This document shows positions 1 through 8,713 of a stretch of 48,782 bases of DNA, piece by piece. The translations under genes were made by a program, and so were the position numbers. Source of the DNA: Mycobacterium sp. E3198 (GTDB taxonomy: Bacteria; Actinomycetota; Actinomycetes; Mycobacteriales; Mycobacteriaceae); NCBI RefSeq assembly GCF_001667015.1, contig NZ_LZIS01000056.1, positions 1 through 48,782 on the forward strand, written 5' to 3'. The notes beneath the pieces were generated by a model. It saw only the letters and a program-made list of their open reading frames with translations. It was not told the origin of the DNA and did not search any database. Each line of letters opens with the position of its first letter. Position 1 is the stretch's first letter.

Positions 1-1
1 C

Positions 2-109
2 CCGGTGGTGGCGCCGGTCATCCCCGGCGTCCCCGCGCAGCCCGGCGTGCCGGCTAACGGCGGACAGTTCGGCCCCCTGACCGCCGCGGCGCCGGGCGCG
101 GCCCGGTGA
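2..109 (+). CDS. C-terminal end of a proline-rich membrane protein (FtsL position), partial
   Basis: Only the last 35 codons are inside the window. They are in one frame with no stop, rich in Pro, Val, Gly and Ala (PVVAPVIPGVP near the start), and end in TGA at 107-109. The stop overlaps the GTG start of pbpB as GTGA, so the two genes are translationally coupled. In M. tuberculosis the gene directly before pbpB is Rv2164c, a proline-rich membrane protein sitting where FtsL sits in other dcw clusters. The assignment rests on position and composition only, because the membrane part is outside the window. Confidence 0.6.
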   Translation, partial: PVVAPVIPGVPAQPGVPANGGQFGPLTAAAPGAAR

Positions 110-2169
110 GCCGGCGCGAGCCCGGCCGCAGCGGCCGGTCGCAGTCCGCGCGGCCGACCCGCGGTCCCCGCAAACCGCAGGAGCCCAAGGGGGCCCGGCA
201 ACCGAAGCGGCCCCGTAAGGCCGCGCCTGCCCAGCAGGCGGCGGACGCGCGCGGGCGGAAGCGGTTCCGGAAAACCAAGGAGGCCAAGCAGACCCGGCCC
301 GATCCGGTGGACACCGGTCACTCGGCGCGGCAGCGACGCACCCGACAGATCGTGGAAGTGGGGTCGCGCGGCGCGTCGTTCGTCTTCCGGCACCGGGCCG
401 GCAACGCGGTCATCTTGGTGCTGATGCTGGTGGCGGCGGCCCAGCTGTTCATGCTGCAGGTCAAGGACGCCCCCAAGCTGCGGGCCCAGGCGGCCGGCCA
501 GCTCAAGGTCACCGACGTCGAGAAGGCGGTGCGCGGCAGCATCGTCGACCGCAACAACCAGCAGCTCGCGTTCACCATCGAGTCGCGCGCATTGACGTTC
601 CAGCCCAAGCGGATTCGCCAGCAACTCGATGAGGCGAAACGGAAGAACCCGGCCGCCCCCGACCCGCAGGAGCGGCTGCGCGACATCGCCAAGGAGGTCT
701 CCACCCGACTGAACAACAAGCCCGACTACCAGACCGTGCTGAAGAAGCTGCAGGGCAACGACAACTTCGTCTACCTGGCGCGCGCCGTCGACCCGGCCGT
801 GGCCAGTGCGATCTCCGAGAAGTTTCCCGAGGTCGGCTCCGAGCGGCAGGATCTGCGCCAGTATCCCGGCGGATCGCTGGCGGCCAACATCGTCGGCGGC
901 ATCGACTGGGACGGCCACGGGCTGCTGGGGCTGGAGGATTCCCTGGACTCCGTTCTCTCGGGCACCGACGGCTCGGTCACCTACGACCGCGGGTCCGACG
1001 GCGTCGTCATCCCCGGCAGCTACCGCAACCGGCACCGGGCGGTCAACGGGAAGACGGTCCAGCTGACCCTCGACGACGACATCCAGTTCTACGTGCAGCA
1101 GCAGGTCCAGCAGGCCAAGAATCTGTCTGGGGCGCATAACGTTTCGGCCGTCGTGCTCGACTCCAAGACCGGCGAGGTGCTGGCCATGGCCAACGACAAC
1201 ACCTTCGACCCCTCGCAGGACATCGGGAAGCAGGGTGACCGGCAGCTGGGCAACCTGGCGGTGTCCTCGCCGTTCGAGCCCGGCTCGGTGAACAAGGTGA
1301 TCACCGCGTCCTCGGTCATCGAATACGGGCTGTCCAACCCCGACGAGGTGCTGCACGTGCCCGGCTCGATCAACATGGGCGGCGTCAACGTGCACGACGC
1401 CTGGGACCACGGCGTGATGCCCTACACCACCACCGGGGTGTTCGGGAAGTCGTCGAACGTCGGCACCCTGATGCTGGCGCAGCGCGTCGGCCCGGAACGC
1501 TTCTACGACATGGTCCGCAAGTTCGGGCTGGGCCAGCGCACCAACGTGGGACTGCCCGGCGAGAGCGCGGGGCTGGTCCCGCCCATCGACCAATGGTCGG
1601 GCAGCACCTTCTCCAACCTGCCCATCGGCCAGGGCCTTTCGATGACCCTGCTGCAGATGACCGACATGTATCAGACCATCGCCAACGACGGCCTGCGGGT
1701 ACCGCCGCGGATCATCAAGGCCACCATCGCCCCCGACGGCACCCGCACCGAGGAACCGCACCCCGAAGGGGTCCGGGTGGTCTCGCCGCAGACCGCCCAG
1801 ACCGTGCGCGGCATGCTGCGCGCCGTCGTGCAAAAAGACCCGATGGGCTACCAGCAGGGCACCGGGTCGGCGGCCGCGGTGCCCGGTTACCAGATGGCCG
1901 GCAAGACGGGCACCGCCCAGCAGATCAACCCCGGATGCGGCTGCTACTTCGACGACGTCTACTGGATCACCTTCGCCGGCATGGCCACCGTCGACAATCC
2001 CCGCTACGTCATCGGCATCATGATGGACAACCCGCAGCGCAACGCCGACGGCTCGCCCGGGCATTCGGCGGCCCCGCTGTTCCACAACATCGCCGGCTGG
2101 CTGATGCAGCGGGAGAACGTGCCGCTGTCACCGGATCCCGGCCCGCCGCTGACGCTGCAGGCCACCTAG
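106..2169 (+). CDS. pbpB: Penicillin-binding protein PbpB (FtsI/PBP3), septal transpeptidase
   Basis: This class B penicillin-binding protein cross-links septal peptidoglycan and is the partner of FtsW. The 687-residue product is close to the M. tuberculosis length. It has a long basic, Pro/Arg-rich cytoplasmic tail (1-95), one membrane helix at about 98-118, a dimerisation/pedestal domain, then a transpeptidase domain. All three catalytic motifs are present: S394-V-N-K (nucleophile serine, within EPGSVNK), S449-S-N, and K600-T-G. A CGC pair lies just after KTG. The GTG start at 106 overlaps the previous stop by 4 bp. No other dcw gene follows directly: the next 3.4 kb are accessory genes, and murE resumes at 5.6 kb, so pbpB is uncoupled from murE here. 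Confidence 0.97.
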   Translation: MSRREPGRSGRSQSARPTRGPRKPQEPKGARQPKRPRKAAPAQQAADARGRKRFRKTKEAKQTRPDPVDTGHSARQRRTRQIVEVGSRGASFVFRHRAGNAVILVLMLVAAAQLFMLQVKDAPKLRAQAAGQLKVTDVEKAVRGSIVDRNNQQLAFTIESRALTFQPKRIRQQLDEAKRKNPAAPDPQERLRDIAKEVSTRLNNKPDYQTVLKKLQGNDNFVYLARAVDPAVASAISEKFPEVGSERQDLRQYPGGSLAANIVGGIDWDGHGLLGLEDSLDSVLSGTDGSVTYDRGSDGVVIPGSYRNRHRAVNGKTVQLTLDDDIQFYVQQQVQQAKNLSGAHNVSAVVLDSKTGEVLAMANDNTFDPSQDIGKQGDRQLGNLAVSSPFEPGSVNKVITASSVIEYGLSNPDEVLHVPGSINMGGVNVHDAWDHGVMPYTTTGVFGKSSNVGTLMLAQRVGPERFYDMVRKFGLGQRTNVGLPGESAGLVPPIDQWSGSTFSNLPIGQGLSMTLLQMTDMYQTIANDGLRVPPRIIKATIAPDGTRTEEPHPEGVRVVSPQTAQTVRGMLRAVVQKDPMGYQQGTGSAAAVPGYQMAGKTGTAQQINPGCGCYFDDVYWITFAGMATVDNPRYVIGIMMDNPQRNADGSPGHSAAPLFHNIAGWLMQRENVPLSPDPGPPLTLQAT

Positions 2170-2225
2170 GCGCGCCGGCCACGCGCGCGCCGTTGTCGAG
2201 GGGGGCGGACGTACCAACGTCACGG

Positions 2226-2252
2226 TAACATAATGGTATGCGCACTACCATT
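2226..2252 (+). promoter_or_regulatory. vapB promoter box and start-codon palindrome (leaderless)
   Basis: TAACAT at 2226-2231 fits the mycobacterial -10 pattern TANNNT and lies exactly 6 bases before the vapB ATG, which has no Shine-Dalgarno sequence; this is the geometry of a leaderless mRNA. A perfect 7-bp inverted repeat, AATGGTA (2232-2238) and TACCATT (2246-2252) around TGCGCAC, straddles the start codon. VapB or VapBC binding to such a palindrome to shut off its own promoter is typical of the family. The operator role is inferred. Confidence 0.5.
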
Positions 2253-2471
2253 GATAAGGCCGGGCGCTTGGTGATTCCAAAATCACTGCGCGAGCAGTCC
2301 GGCATCATCGCGGGCGAGGTGGAGATCTCGGTCGAGGGCGCCGCCATCCGGATTGAGAGCGTGGTGGCCGACGGGCTCGACGAAGTCGACGGGCTTCTCC
2401 TGTTGCCCAGCGGTGGGGCGACACTCGACGACGATGCGGTCAGGGAGTTGCGACTTGGCGACCAACGCTGA
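2238..2471 (+). CDS. vapB: VapB-type antitoxin, AbrB/SpoVT fold
   Basis: This 77-residue protein has an N-terminal swapped-hairpin AbrB/SpoVT DNA-binding domain: TTIDKAGRLVIPKSLREQ at about 3-20, followed by the short beta strands EVEISVEGAAIRIE. The C-terminal half (about 45-77) is acidic and would thread into the toxin. The gene overlaps the downstream VapC frame by 17 bp, as expected for a co-translated toxin-antitoxin pair. It starts at ATG 2238, immediately after a TANNNT box, probably without a leader. The pair sits in the gap between pbpB and murE, where I recall M. tuberculosis carrying a PE_PGRS gene and others instead. It could be annotated simply as an AbrB-family regulator. Confidence 0.85.
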   Translation: MRTTIDKAGRLVIPKSLREQSGIIAGEVEISVEGAAIRIESVVADGLDEVDGLLLLPSGGATLDDDAVRELRLGDQR

Positions 2472-2889
2472 GCATGTGCTCGTCGACACCAGCGCGGCGC
2501 TGGCACTGGCACAACGAGAGAACCCCTTTCACCGCGCGGCACGGGCTCGGCTCCTCGGGTGCCGTCGGGGGATGTCAGGGCACGCAGCGGTGGAGCTGCT
2601 ATCGGTCCTCACCCGGTTGCCACCACCACAACGCCTGAGTCCGGCGGCGGCACTTCGCTTGGAAGTGACGAATTTCCCGGATTCTCGCTTCCTGTCGGCA
2701 AACGACGGCAACGAGCTATTGCGGGAGTTCGTCGACGCGGGCTTGTCCGGCGGTGCGTTCTACGACGGCCTGGTCGGCGCGGCTGCCCGCGAGCACGGGT
2801 TGCCGCTCATCACGTGCGACCGCCGCGCCGAATCGACGTATCGGGCGCTTGGCGTCACCTACGAGCTGCTGTCGCGGGTCAACAGGTAG
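2455..2889 (+). CDS. vapC: VapC-type toxin, PIN-domain ribonuclease
   Basis: This 144-residue PIN-domain protein is predicted to be an Mg2+-dependent endoribonuclease held inactive by the preceding VapB. The four acidic metal ligands are visible: D11 (VLVDTS), E47 (AVELLSVLTRL), D104 (FYDGLVGAAA) and D122 (LITCDRRA). I chose TTG 2455 because AGGGAG at 2442-2447 lies 7 bases upstream; the alternative GTG at 2476 would drop seven residues and has no such site. The open frame extends further upstream, but that part overlaps vapB and is not VapC-like. The stop is 13 bp from the stop of the convergent kinase gene. Confidence 0.87.
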   Translation: MATNAEHVLVDTSAALALAQRENPFHRAARARLLGCRRGMSGHAAVELLSVLTRLPPPQRLSPAAALRLEVTNFPDSRFLSANDGNELLREFVDAGLSGGAFYDGLVGAAAREHGLPLITCDRRAESTYRALGVTYELLSRVNR

Positions 2890-2902
2890 CTCCGCGGCAT
2901 TC

Positions 2903-5047
2903 TCATCCGGTCGTGCGGACTTTGGCGGCGATTTGATGGGCGATGTCGACCGCCGCGTCGGCCACGTCGTACTTGCATGCTTTGATGTCGATGGCGACGT
3001 TCTTGACGACGCTCAGCGCCCGCTGGCATTGGCGGCTGACGTTGTCTGTTTGATTTTCGGGCGCGCTGAGGGTGCCGTTTGTGTTCGAGATCGACCCAAC
3101 GGCCCACGGACTGCCGCCGGTGGTGTACTCCCGGTTGGAACATGCCAGCCAACTTTGGGCCGAGGCAGCGGAGAAGGCGGTCGCCCTCTCAGCCGACGGA
3201 AACAGCACGACCGCCTCCGCGACCCGGTAGTTCGCGGAGGAGTCCTGCAGAATCTGCCCGCGCATGCCAAACCACCCACTGCCGACGTACGCGCCGTCGC
3301 CGGTGACCGCCGGGTGGTTCACCGACTGGCATGCCTTATCCGACACGCTCGGATCCTCGCCCCAGCCGCTTACGGTTGTGGGTTGCGAGGCGACCATATC
3401 GGTTGCACCCATGGCGGCGTTGATTTCGTCGGGTGTGAGCAGCAGGCCGTCCAGCTCCCCCCCCAAGACCGGAGTCTCCGTGGGTTCGGATGCCTGCGAG
3501 TGCTGCTGTCTGGCAACGGTATTGACGACTACGGCCGCAACGATGCCGACAACCGCAATCAACATCGCGATTCCGATCGGGGAGCGTAGAAAGGCAGCCG
3601 GCTCGTCGGGGCCGGACGCCGTGGCGGCCGGCGACCGCTTTTTCTTAGCGTCCGGACCGAAAAAGTCTCTGCTCGACCGCGTCACCAGCAACAGAGGAAT
3701 CGCCACCAGCGCAACTAATGCGACCAGGGAGGGAAGGAAGGCGCCCATGAGGCGACCGATGGGGGCGGGAAAAAGGAAGCTGCCGGCCAACGCCAGGGGC
3801 GCGGCAACGAACAACACCGTTCGGGTGGTGCCCCGCCATGCGGCGACGGCACCCCATGCGAGCAGGGCCACGATCGCCAACTTCGCAATCAAGCCGACCA
3901 TGAAGAGTTGACGGAAAACGACGGTGTACGTAACCAGTAGAGCGGCGTCCAGGACGGCGATGACCGCCGCGGCCGTAACGGTCCACGGCCGGCGCTCGGC
4001 CGTGGCGGGCGCGGCAGACACGGCCGCGGGCCTTGCCGGCGGTGGCGATGTCGCGGCCTTGGGAGGGCTCGGTGGTTTGGCGCGCGCGGCGCGCGCGGCC
4101 GGCGTCGACGGCCTGGAGCGGACGACGGGTGTCGGCGGGGGATCGAGCGCGGTGGCGGCCGGGGCCGACGCCGCGGCTTTCTTGCTGTATTGGGCGCGTT
4201 CGATGGCGTGGCCGAGAACGTAGGTCCACGCCTCGGGCAGTGGGCGTTGCTGTGGCGGGTTGGTCAACGTGTCGGTGATGATCTGGCGCAGCAGGTCGGG
4301 CGTCGCCGCGGGCAGGTGGGCGGGGTTCTTGGTGTCGTGGTCGCCGGCCAACAGCCGCAGGGCGAGAAGGCCGAGTTTGTAGGTGTCGGAGTAGACGGTG
4401 GCCAGTTCCTCTCCCGGGGGAACCTGCCATCCGGGTGTCTCGACCTGACGCAGCGCCGAGACGCCGTTGATGCGCATGGCGTCGCAGTCGATGAAATAGA
4501 CGCCGGGATGCGGGGTGAGGGAGAACAAGAGGTTCTTCGGCGAGATGTCGCCGACGCAGACGCCGTGTTGGTGCAGGAACGCCAGCGCGGAGGCGGCCTC
4601 GCGGAGCAGCGAATAGCGTTGGGCCTCAACGAGATCGATGCCACGCGCCTCCAGGACCGACGGATGATTGAGCAGGTGTTGAAATTCGGCGGTGGTTGAC
4701 GACACTCCTTTGACCGTCGTTAGGGGGATGAAGAACTCTTGGGGGATGGCGGGCATCACGAATCCAGTGGGTGTGCCCCCGTCTTCGACGAGCGCGCAGG
4801 GCCAGGCCGCGATGGAGATCAGCCGTTCGGCCTGCGCGTAGGAGAGCGAGTCCTCCACCAGGGCGGGCATGGCGGCCAGGGCGCTGAAATCGATGTCGGC
4901 ACGCGTCTGAGGCTTGTATTCCTTGAAGACCATCGAGGCCGCGAACTTGGTTTTGACGTTGGGCGCGGCATAGACGATCCCCTGGCCGCCCTGACCAATC
5001 TTGGTCAACTCGCCCAGCCTGTCGCGCTGTATCACTTGGGCGGTCAT
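2903..5047 (-). CDS. Membrane protein kinase-like protein with C-terminal PknH-type sensor domain
   Basis: About 714 residues in three parts. (1) A protein-kinase-like domain, about 10-290: glycine loop GQGGQGIVY (18-26), likely ATP lysine K42 in VFKEYK, catalytic loop VGDISPKN (D167, N172) where VGD replaces HRD, and DCD (187-189) where DFG is usual. (2) A Pro/Ala-rich linker, then about four helices between 358 and 457, and a further helix at about 492-513. (3) An outer domain from about 530, starting LTPDEINAAMGAT and containing several Cys; it resembles the PknH_C sensor fold of mycobacterial PknH and its relatives. It may phosphorylate a wall or division protein, or be a weak or pseudo kinase. 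ATG 5047 was chosen over an in-frame start at 5104 because GAAAGG lies 6 bases before it. Flanked by vapBC and a lipoprotein inside the dcw cluster. Confidence 0.8.
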   Translation of the reverse strand: MTAQVIQRDRLGELTKIGQGGQGIVYAAPNVKTKFAASMVFKEYKPQTRADIDFSALAAMPALVEDSLSYAQAERLISIAAWPCALVEDGGTPTGFVMPAIPQEFFIPLTTVKGVSSTTAEFQHLLNHPSVLEARGIDLVEAQRYSLLREAASALAFLHQHGVCVGDISPKNLLFSLTPHPGVYFIDCDAMRINGVSALRQVETPGWQVPPGEELATVYSDTYKLGLLALRLLAGDHDTKNPAHLPAATPDLLRQIITDTLTNPPQQRPLPEAWTYVLGHAIERAQYSKKAAASAPAATALDPPPTPVVRSRPSTPAARAARAKPPSPPKAATSPPPARPAAVSAAPATAERRPWTVTAAAVIAVLDAALLVTYTVVFRQLFMVGLIAKLAIVALLAWGAVAAWRGTTRTVLFVAAPLALAGSFLFPAPIGRLMGAFLPSLVALVALVAIPLLLVTRSSRDFFGPDAKKKRSPAATASGPDEPAAFLRSPIGIAMLIAVVGIVAAVVVNTVARQQHSQASEPTETPVLGGELDGLLLTPDEINAAMGATDMVASQPTTVSGWGEDPSVSDKACQSVNHPAVTGDGAYVGSGWFGMRGQILQDSSANYRVAEAVVLFPSAERATAFSAASAQSWLACSNREYTTGGSPWAVGSISNTNGTLSAPENQTDNVSRQCQRALSVVKNVAIDIKACKYDVADAAVDIAHQIAAKVRTTG

Positions 5048-5174
5048 GGCAGACCTTTCACGACATCGGCGAGCACCGATCGTTGCAATCGGCCTGGCGA
5101 CCATCTTCGAAGATTCTCGCCGTATTTGTATAGAGCCTGACGACGGCCGGTATACAGCCGCAGCCGCACCCCTT

Positions 5175-5426
5175 TCAGCCCTTTTTCTTTGCCAGGGCGT
5201 CCTGGCAGCCCTGGATCCACTCCTGCTGGTTGAGGCCCTGCGCCTGATTCGTCGCCCAGGAGCCGCAGATGGTCGAGGCGCCCATCATTCCGGCCTGCGC
5301 CTGCACCAACTCATTGCCGTCGGCGAACTGGAATCCCTTGTTGTAGGCGTCGCTGTGGCCGGCTGAGCCGCACGCGGCGAGGACGGCGGCGGTGAGCAGG
5401 CCGGCGGCGGTGAGAGCGATCTTCAT
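5175..5426 (-). CDS. Small putative lipoprotein
   Basis: An 83-residue protein beginning MKIALTAAGLLTAAVLAACG: a positively charged start, a hydrophobic core, and a lipobox whose acylated residue would be C19. After cleavage about 64 residues remain, with two further cysteines (in STICGSW and IQGCQDA) that could form a disulfide, and a Lys-rich tail. The start at 5426 is supported by AAGGGG about 9 bases upstream; the open frame continues further upstream but would bury the signal peptide. It lies in the same orientation as the kinase gene and about 130 bp before it, so the two may be co-transcribed, with the lipoprotein on the same side of the membrane as the kinase sensor domain. Family not recognised. 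Confidence 0.75.
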   Translation of the reverse strand: MKIALTAAGLLTAAVLAACGSAGHSDAYNKGFQFADGNELVQAQAGMMGASTICGSWATNQAQGLNQQEWIQGCQDALAKKKG

Positions 5427-5584
5427 TGGTGTAACCCCTTCATGCGGTGACGGCCGGTTTGCCGTTACCCGGCCAATGCGCCGGGCATCCGAAGGTTGCG
5501 GCAAACGCCTTGAAGGAATCTTGGGAAGCAGCGGCTGACACCGGCGCGGGCCGCGGGTAAACCCGGCACCGGGCTGCGGCTAGG

Positions 5585-5590
5585 TAGGGT
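5585..5590 (+). promoter_or_regulatory. Candidate -10 box for murE
   Basis: TAGGGT matches TANNNT and lies just upstream of the possible murE starts (GTG 5589, ATG 5604, GTG 5649). Because vapBC and two minus-strand genes separate murE from pbpB, murE needs its own promoter. The same bases (AGGTAGGG) could also act as a ribosome binding site, so the reading is ambiguous. Confidence 0.3.
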
Positions 5591-5593
5591 GTC

Positions 5594-5613
5594 ATGGCTG
5601 ATCATGGCTGATC
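5594..5613 (+). repeat. 10-bp tandem duplication at the murE start region
   Basis: ATGGCTGATC occurs twice in tandem (5594-5603 and 5604-5613), followed by ATTTC. The first ATG has AGGTAGGG 4 bases upstream but is out of frame with murE and stops after five codons. The second ATG is in the murE frame. Confidence 0.9.
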
Positions 5614-7184
5614 ATTTCAGCGGGGTGACGTCGGAGGGAGGTGCGGCCGTGGTACCGACTGGTCTGCGCCCGACCTCCGGCCCGGGGGTCCGGTTGGCCG
5701 CGCTGGCGGCCCAGGTCGGCGCGGTGATGGCCGACGGGGTGGCCGTCCCCGACATGCCGGTCACCGGGGTGACCCTGCGCGCGCAGGACGTGCGGCCCGG
5801 CGATTTGTTCGCGGCGCTGCCGGGCTCGACCACGCACGGCGCCCGCTTCGGCGGCGACGCCATCGAACGCGGCGCCGTCGCGGTGCTCACCGACGCCGCC
5901 GGCGTCGTTGAGATGGGCTCCCGAGCCGCCGCGGTGCCGACCCTGGTGCACCCGGCGCCCCGCCGCGTGCTCGGCGGCCTGGCCGCCGCGGTGTACGGCA
6001 ACCCGTCGGAGAAGGTCACGGTCATCGGGATCACCGGGACGTCGGGCAAGACCACGACCACCTACCTGGTCGAGTCGGGGCTGCGTGCCGCCGGTCGCAC
6101 CGCGGGGCTGATCGGCACGATCGGCATACGCATCGACGGCGCCGACATCCCGAGCGCGCTGACCACCCCGGAGGCCCCCGACCTGCAGGCGATGCTCGCG
6201 GCGATGGCCGAGCGCGGGGTCGACACCGTCGTCATGGAGGCCTCCAGCCACGCCCTGACCCTGGGCCGGGTGGACGGCACCGCGTTCGCGGTGGGCGCCT
6301 TCACCAACCTGTCGCGCGACCACCTCGACTTCCACGGCACGATGGCCGACTATTTCGCTGCCAAGGCCGTCTTGTTCGACCCCGCCTCGCCGCTGCGCGC
6401 GCGAAAAGCCGTGGTGTGCGTCGACGACGACGCCGGGCGCGCGATGGCCGAGCGCGCCGGTGACGCGATCACCGTCAGCGCCGCCGGCCACCCCGCCCGC
6501 TGGCGCGCCACGGACGTGGCGCCGCTGGGCGCGGGCGGGCAAGAGTTCACCGTCGTCGACCCCGCCGGCGTGCACCACCGCGTCGGCGTCCGGTTGCCGG
6601 GCCGCTACAACGTCGCCAATTGCCTTGTCGCGCTGGCGATCCTCGACGCGGTGGGGGTGTCCCCGGAGCAGGCGGCGCCGGGTCTGCTGCAGACCCGCGT
6701 CCCCGGACGCCTGGAGGAGATCGACCGCGGCCAGGAATTCCTCGCGCTGGTCGACTACGCCCACAAGCCCGAAGCGCTGCGCGCCGTGCTGACCACCCTG
6801 CGGCGCCCGGGCAGCCGGCTGGCGGTGGTGTTCGGCGCGGGCGGCGAGCGCGACCCGGGCAAGCGGGCGCCGATGGGCGAAATCGCCGCCGGGCTGGCCG
6901 ATTTGGTGGTCGTCACCGACGACAACCCGCGCGGCGAGGACCCCGAGGCGATCCGCCGCGAGATCGTTGCCGGGACGGCACAGGGCGCCGCCGAGGTCGT
7001 CGAGATCGCCGACCGCCGCGCGGCGATCGACCACGCGGTGGCGTGGGCCGGCCCCGGCGATGTGGTCCTGGTCGCCGGCAAGGGCCACGAAACCGGGCAG
7101 CGAGCGGCGGGGGAGACGCGCCCGTTCGACGACCGGGTGGAACTGGCGAAGGCGCTGGAAGGCGCCCTGAGGAAGCTCACGTGA
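5604..7184 (+). CDS. murE: MurE, UDP-MurNAc-tripeptide synthetase (meso-diaminopimelate adding)
   Basis: This cytoplasmic Mur ligase adds meso-diaminopimelate to UDP-MurNAc-L-Ala-D-Glu. From ATG 5604 it has 526 residues. The ATP loop GTSGKT is at 145-150 (K149), followed by the Mur-ligase segments TTPEAP and EASSHAL. The DNPR motif at 440-443, which selects diaminopimelate in this family, is intact. The start is uncertain. GTG 5589 gives 531 residues. ATG 5604 is the second copy of a tandem duplication. GTG 5649 gives 511 residues and has the best ribosome site (GGAGGGAG, 8 bases upstream), just before the conserved VPTGLRP. The stop overlaps the murF GTG by 4 bp. Confidence 0.95.
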   Translation: MADHFSGVTSEGGAAVVPTGLRPTSGPGVRLAALAAQVGAVMADGVAVPDMPVTGVTLRAQDVRPGDLFAALPGSTTHGARFGGDAIERGAVAVLTDAAGVVEMGSRAAAVPTLVHPAPRRVLGGLAAAVYGNPSEKVTVIGITGTSGKTTTTYLVESGLRAAGRTAGLIGTIGIRIDGADIPSALTTPEAPDLQAMLAAMAERGVDTVVMEASSHALTLGRVDGTAFAVGAFTNLSRDHLDFHGTMADYFAAKAVLFDPASPLRARKAVVCVDDDAGRAMAERAGDAITVSAAGHPARWRATDVAPLGAGGQEFTVVDPAGVHHRVGVRLPGRYNVANCLVALAILDAVGVSPEQAAPGLLQTRVPGRLEEIDRGQEFLALVDYAHKPEALRAVLTTLRRPGSRLAVVFGAGGERDPGKRAPMGEIAAGLADLVVVTDDNPRGEDPEAIRREIVAGTAQGAAEVVEIADRRAAIDHAVAWAGPGDVVLVAGKGHETGQRAAGETRPFDDRVELAKALEGALRKLT

Positions 7185-8713
7185 TCGACCTGACCGTCGC
7201 CCAGATCGCCGAAATCGTCGGCGGCACACTGGCCGACATCTCGCCGGAGGCCGCCGCGGACCTGCACGTCACCGGGACCGTCGAATTCGACTCGCACAAG
7301 GTCGGCCCCGGCGGGCTGTTCCTGGCGCTGCCCGGAGCCCGCTCCGACGGGCATGACCACGCGGCCTCGGCGGTCGCGGCCGGCGCGGTCGCCGTGCTGG
7401 CGGCCCGGCCGGTCGGGGTGCCCGCCGTCGTGGTCGTACCCCGGCCCCGCGCGAGCGGGGGCGGCCTGGCCGGCGTGCTCGAACACGACGTCGACGGCTC
7501 CGGCGCGGCGGTGCTGGCCGCGCTGGCCAAGCTGGCCAGGGCCGTGGCCGACGAACTCGTCGCCGGCGGCCTGAAGATCATCGGGATCACCGGGTCGTCG
7601 GGAAAGACCTCGACCAAGGACCTGGTGGCCGCCGTGCTCGAGCCGCTCGGCGAGGTGATCGCGCCGCCCGGGTCGTTCAACAACGAGCTGGGCCACCCCT
7701 GGACGGTGTTGCGCGCGACCCGAAGCACCGACTACCTGGTCCTCGAGATGTCGGCGCGGCATCCCGGCAACATCGCCGCGCTGGCCGACATCGCCCCGCC
7801 GTCGATCGGGGTTGTCCTCAACGTCGGCACCGCCCATCTCGGCGAGTTCGGCTCCCGGGAAGCCATCGCGCGCACCAAAGCCGAACTGCCGCAAGCGGTT
7901 CGGCCGCCCGGGGGCGTCATCCTCAACGCCGACGACCCGGTCGTCGCCGCGATGGCCGAGGTCACCGAGGCCAAGGTGGTCCGGGTCGCCCGCGCCGCCC
8001 ACACCGATTCCGGGCCCAGCGACGTGTGGGCCGAGGGAGTGTCGCTCGACGAATTGGCCAGGCCGCGCTTTACCCTGCACGCGATGGACAGCGCAGTCGA
8101 CGTGCGGCTCGGTGTGTTCGGCGACCATCAGGTCACCAACGCGCTGTGCGCCGCCGCCGTCGCGCTGGAGTGCGGCGCCGGCGTCGAGCAGGTGGCCGCC
8201 GCGCTGCAAGGCGCGGGCCCGGTGTCGCGGCACCGCATGCAGGTCACCACCCGCGGCGACGGCGTCACCGTGATCGACGACGCGTACAACGCCAACCCCG
8301 ACTCGATGCGGGCCGGGCTGCAGGCCCTCGCCTGGATCGCCCACGGCCCTCAACAAGGTCAAGCCGCAAAGCGCACGAGCTGGGCGGTGCTGGGCGAGAT
8401 GGCCGAGCTCGGCGAGGACGCGATAGCCGAGCACGATCGCATCGGCCGGCTCGCGGTGCGCTTAGATGTGTCTCGACTCGTTGTCGTGGGAACCGGGAGG
8501 TCGATGAGCGCCATGCACCACGGGGCGGTCATGGAGGGCTCCTGGGGCACGGAGTCGGTCAGCGTGCCCGACGCCGACGCCGCCCTTTCGTTGTTGCGCG
8601 CCGAGGTGCAGCCCGGCGACGTGGTCCTGGTCAAGGCGTCCAACGCCGCGGGCCTGGGCGCGCTGGCCGAGGCGCTGGCCTCCGACGACCCAGACGGCGG
8701 GGCCCGCCCGTGA
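7181..8713 (+). CDS. murF: MurF, UDP-MurNAc-tripeptide:D-Ala-D-Ala ligase
   Basis: MurF completes the cytoplasmic pentapeptide precursor by adding D-Ala-D-Ala to the tripeptide made by MurE. The 510-residue product equals the length I recall for M. tuberculosis. The N-terminal substrate domain contains [17 protein letters not shown]. The ATP loop GSSGKT follows at about 138-143 (K142), then [23 protein letters not shown] and the C-terminal [11 protein letters not shown] typical of MurF. The GTG start at 7181 shares GTGA with the murE stop, and the end shares GTGA with mraY, so the three are translationally coupled. A longer frame upstream overlaps murE and is not MurF-like. Confidence 0.97.
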   Translation: MIDLTVAQIAEIVGGTLADISPEAAADLHVTGTVEFDSHKVGPGGLFLALPGARSDGHDHAASAVAAGAVAVLAARPVGVPAVVVVPRPRASGGGLAGVLEHDVDGSGAAVLAALAKLARAVADELVAGGLKIIGITGSSGKTSTKDLVAAVLEPLGEVIAPPGSFNNELGHPWTVLRATRSTDYLVLEMSARHPGNIAALADIAPPSIGVVLNVGTAHLGEFGSREAIARTKAELPQAVRPPGGVILNADDPVVAAMAEVTEAKVVRVARAAHTDSGPSDVWAEGVSLDELARPRFTLHAMDSAVDVRLGVFGDHQVTNALCAAAVALECGAGVEQVAAALQGAGPVSRHRMQVTTRGDGVTVIDDAYNANPDSMRAGLQALAWIAHGPQQGQAAKRTSWAVLGEMAELGEDAIAEHDRIGRLAVRLDVSRLVVVGTGRSMSAMHHGAVMEGSWGTESVSVPDADAALSLLRAEVQPGDVVLVKASNAAGLGALAEALASDDPDGGARP

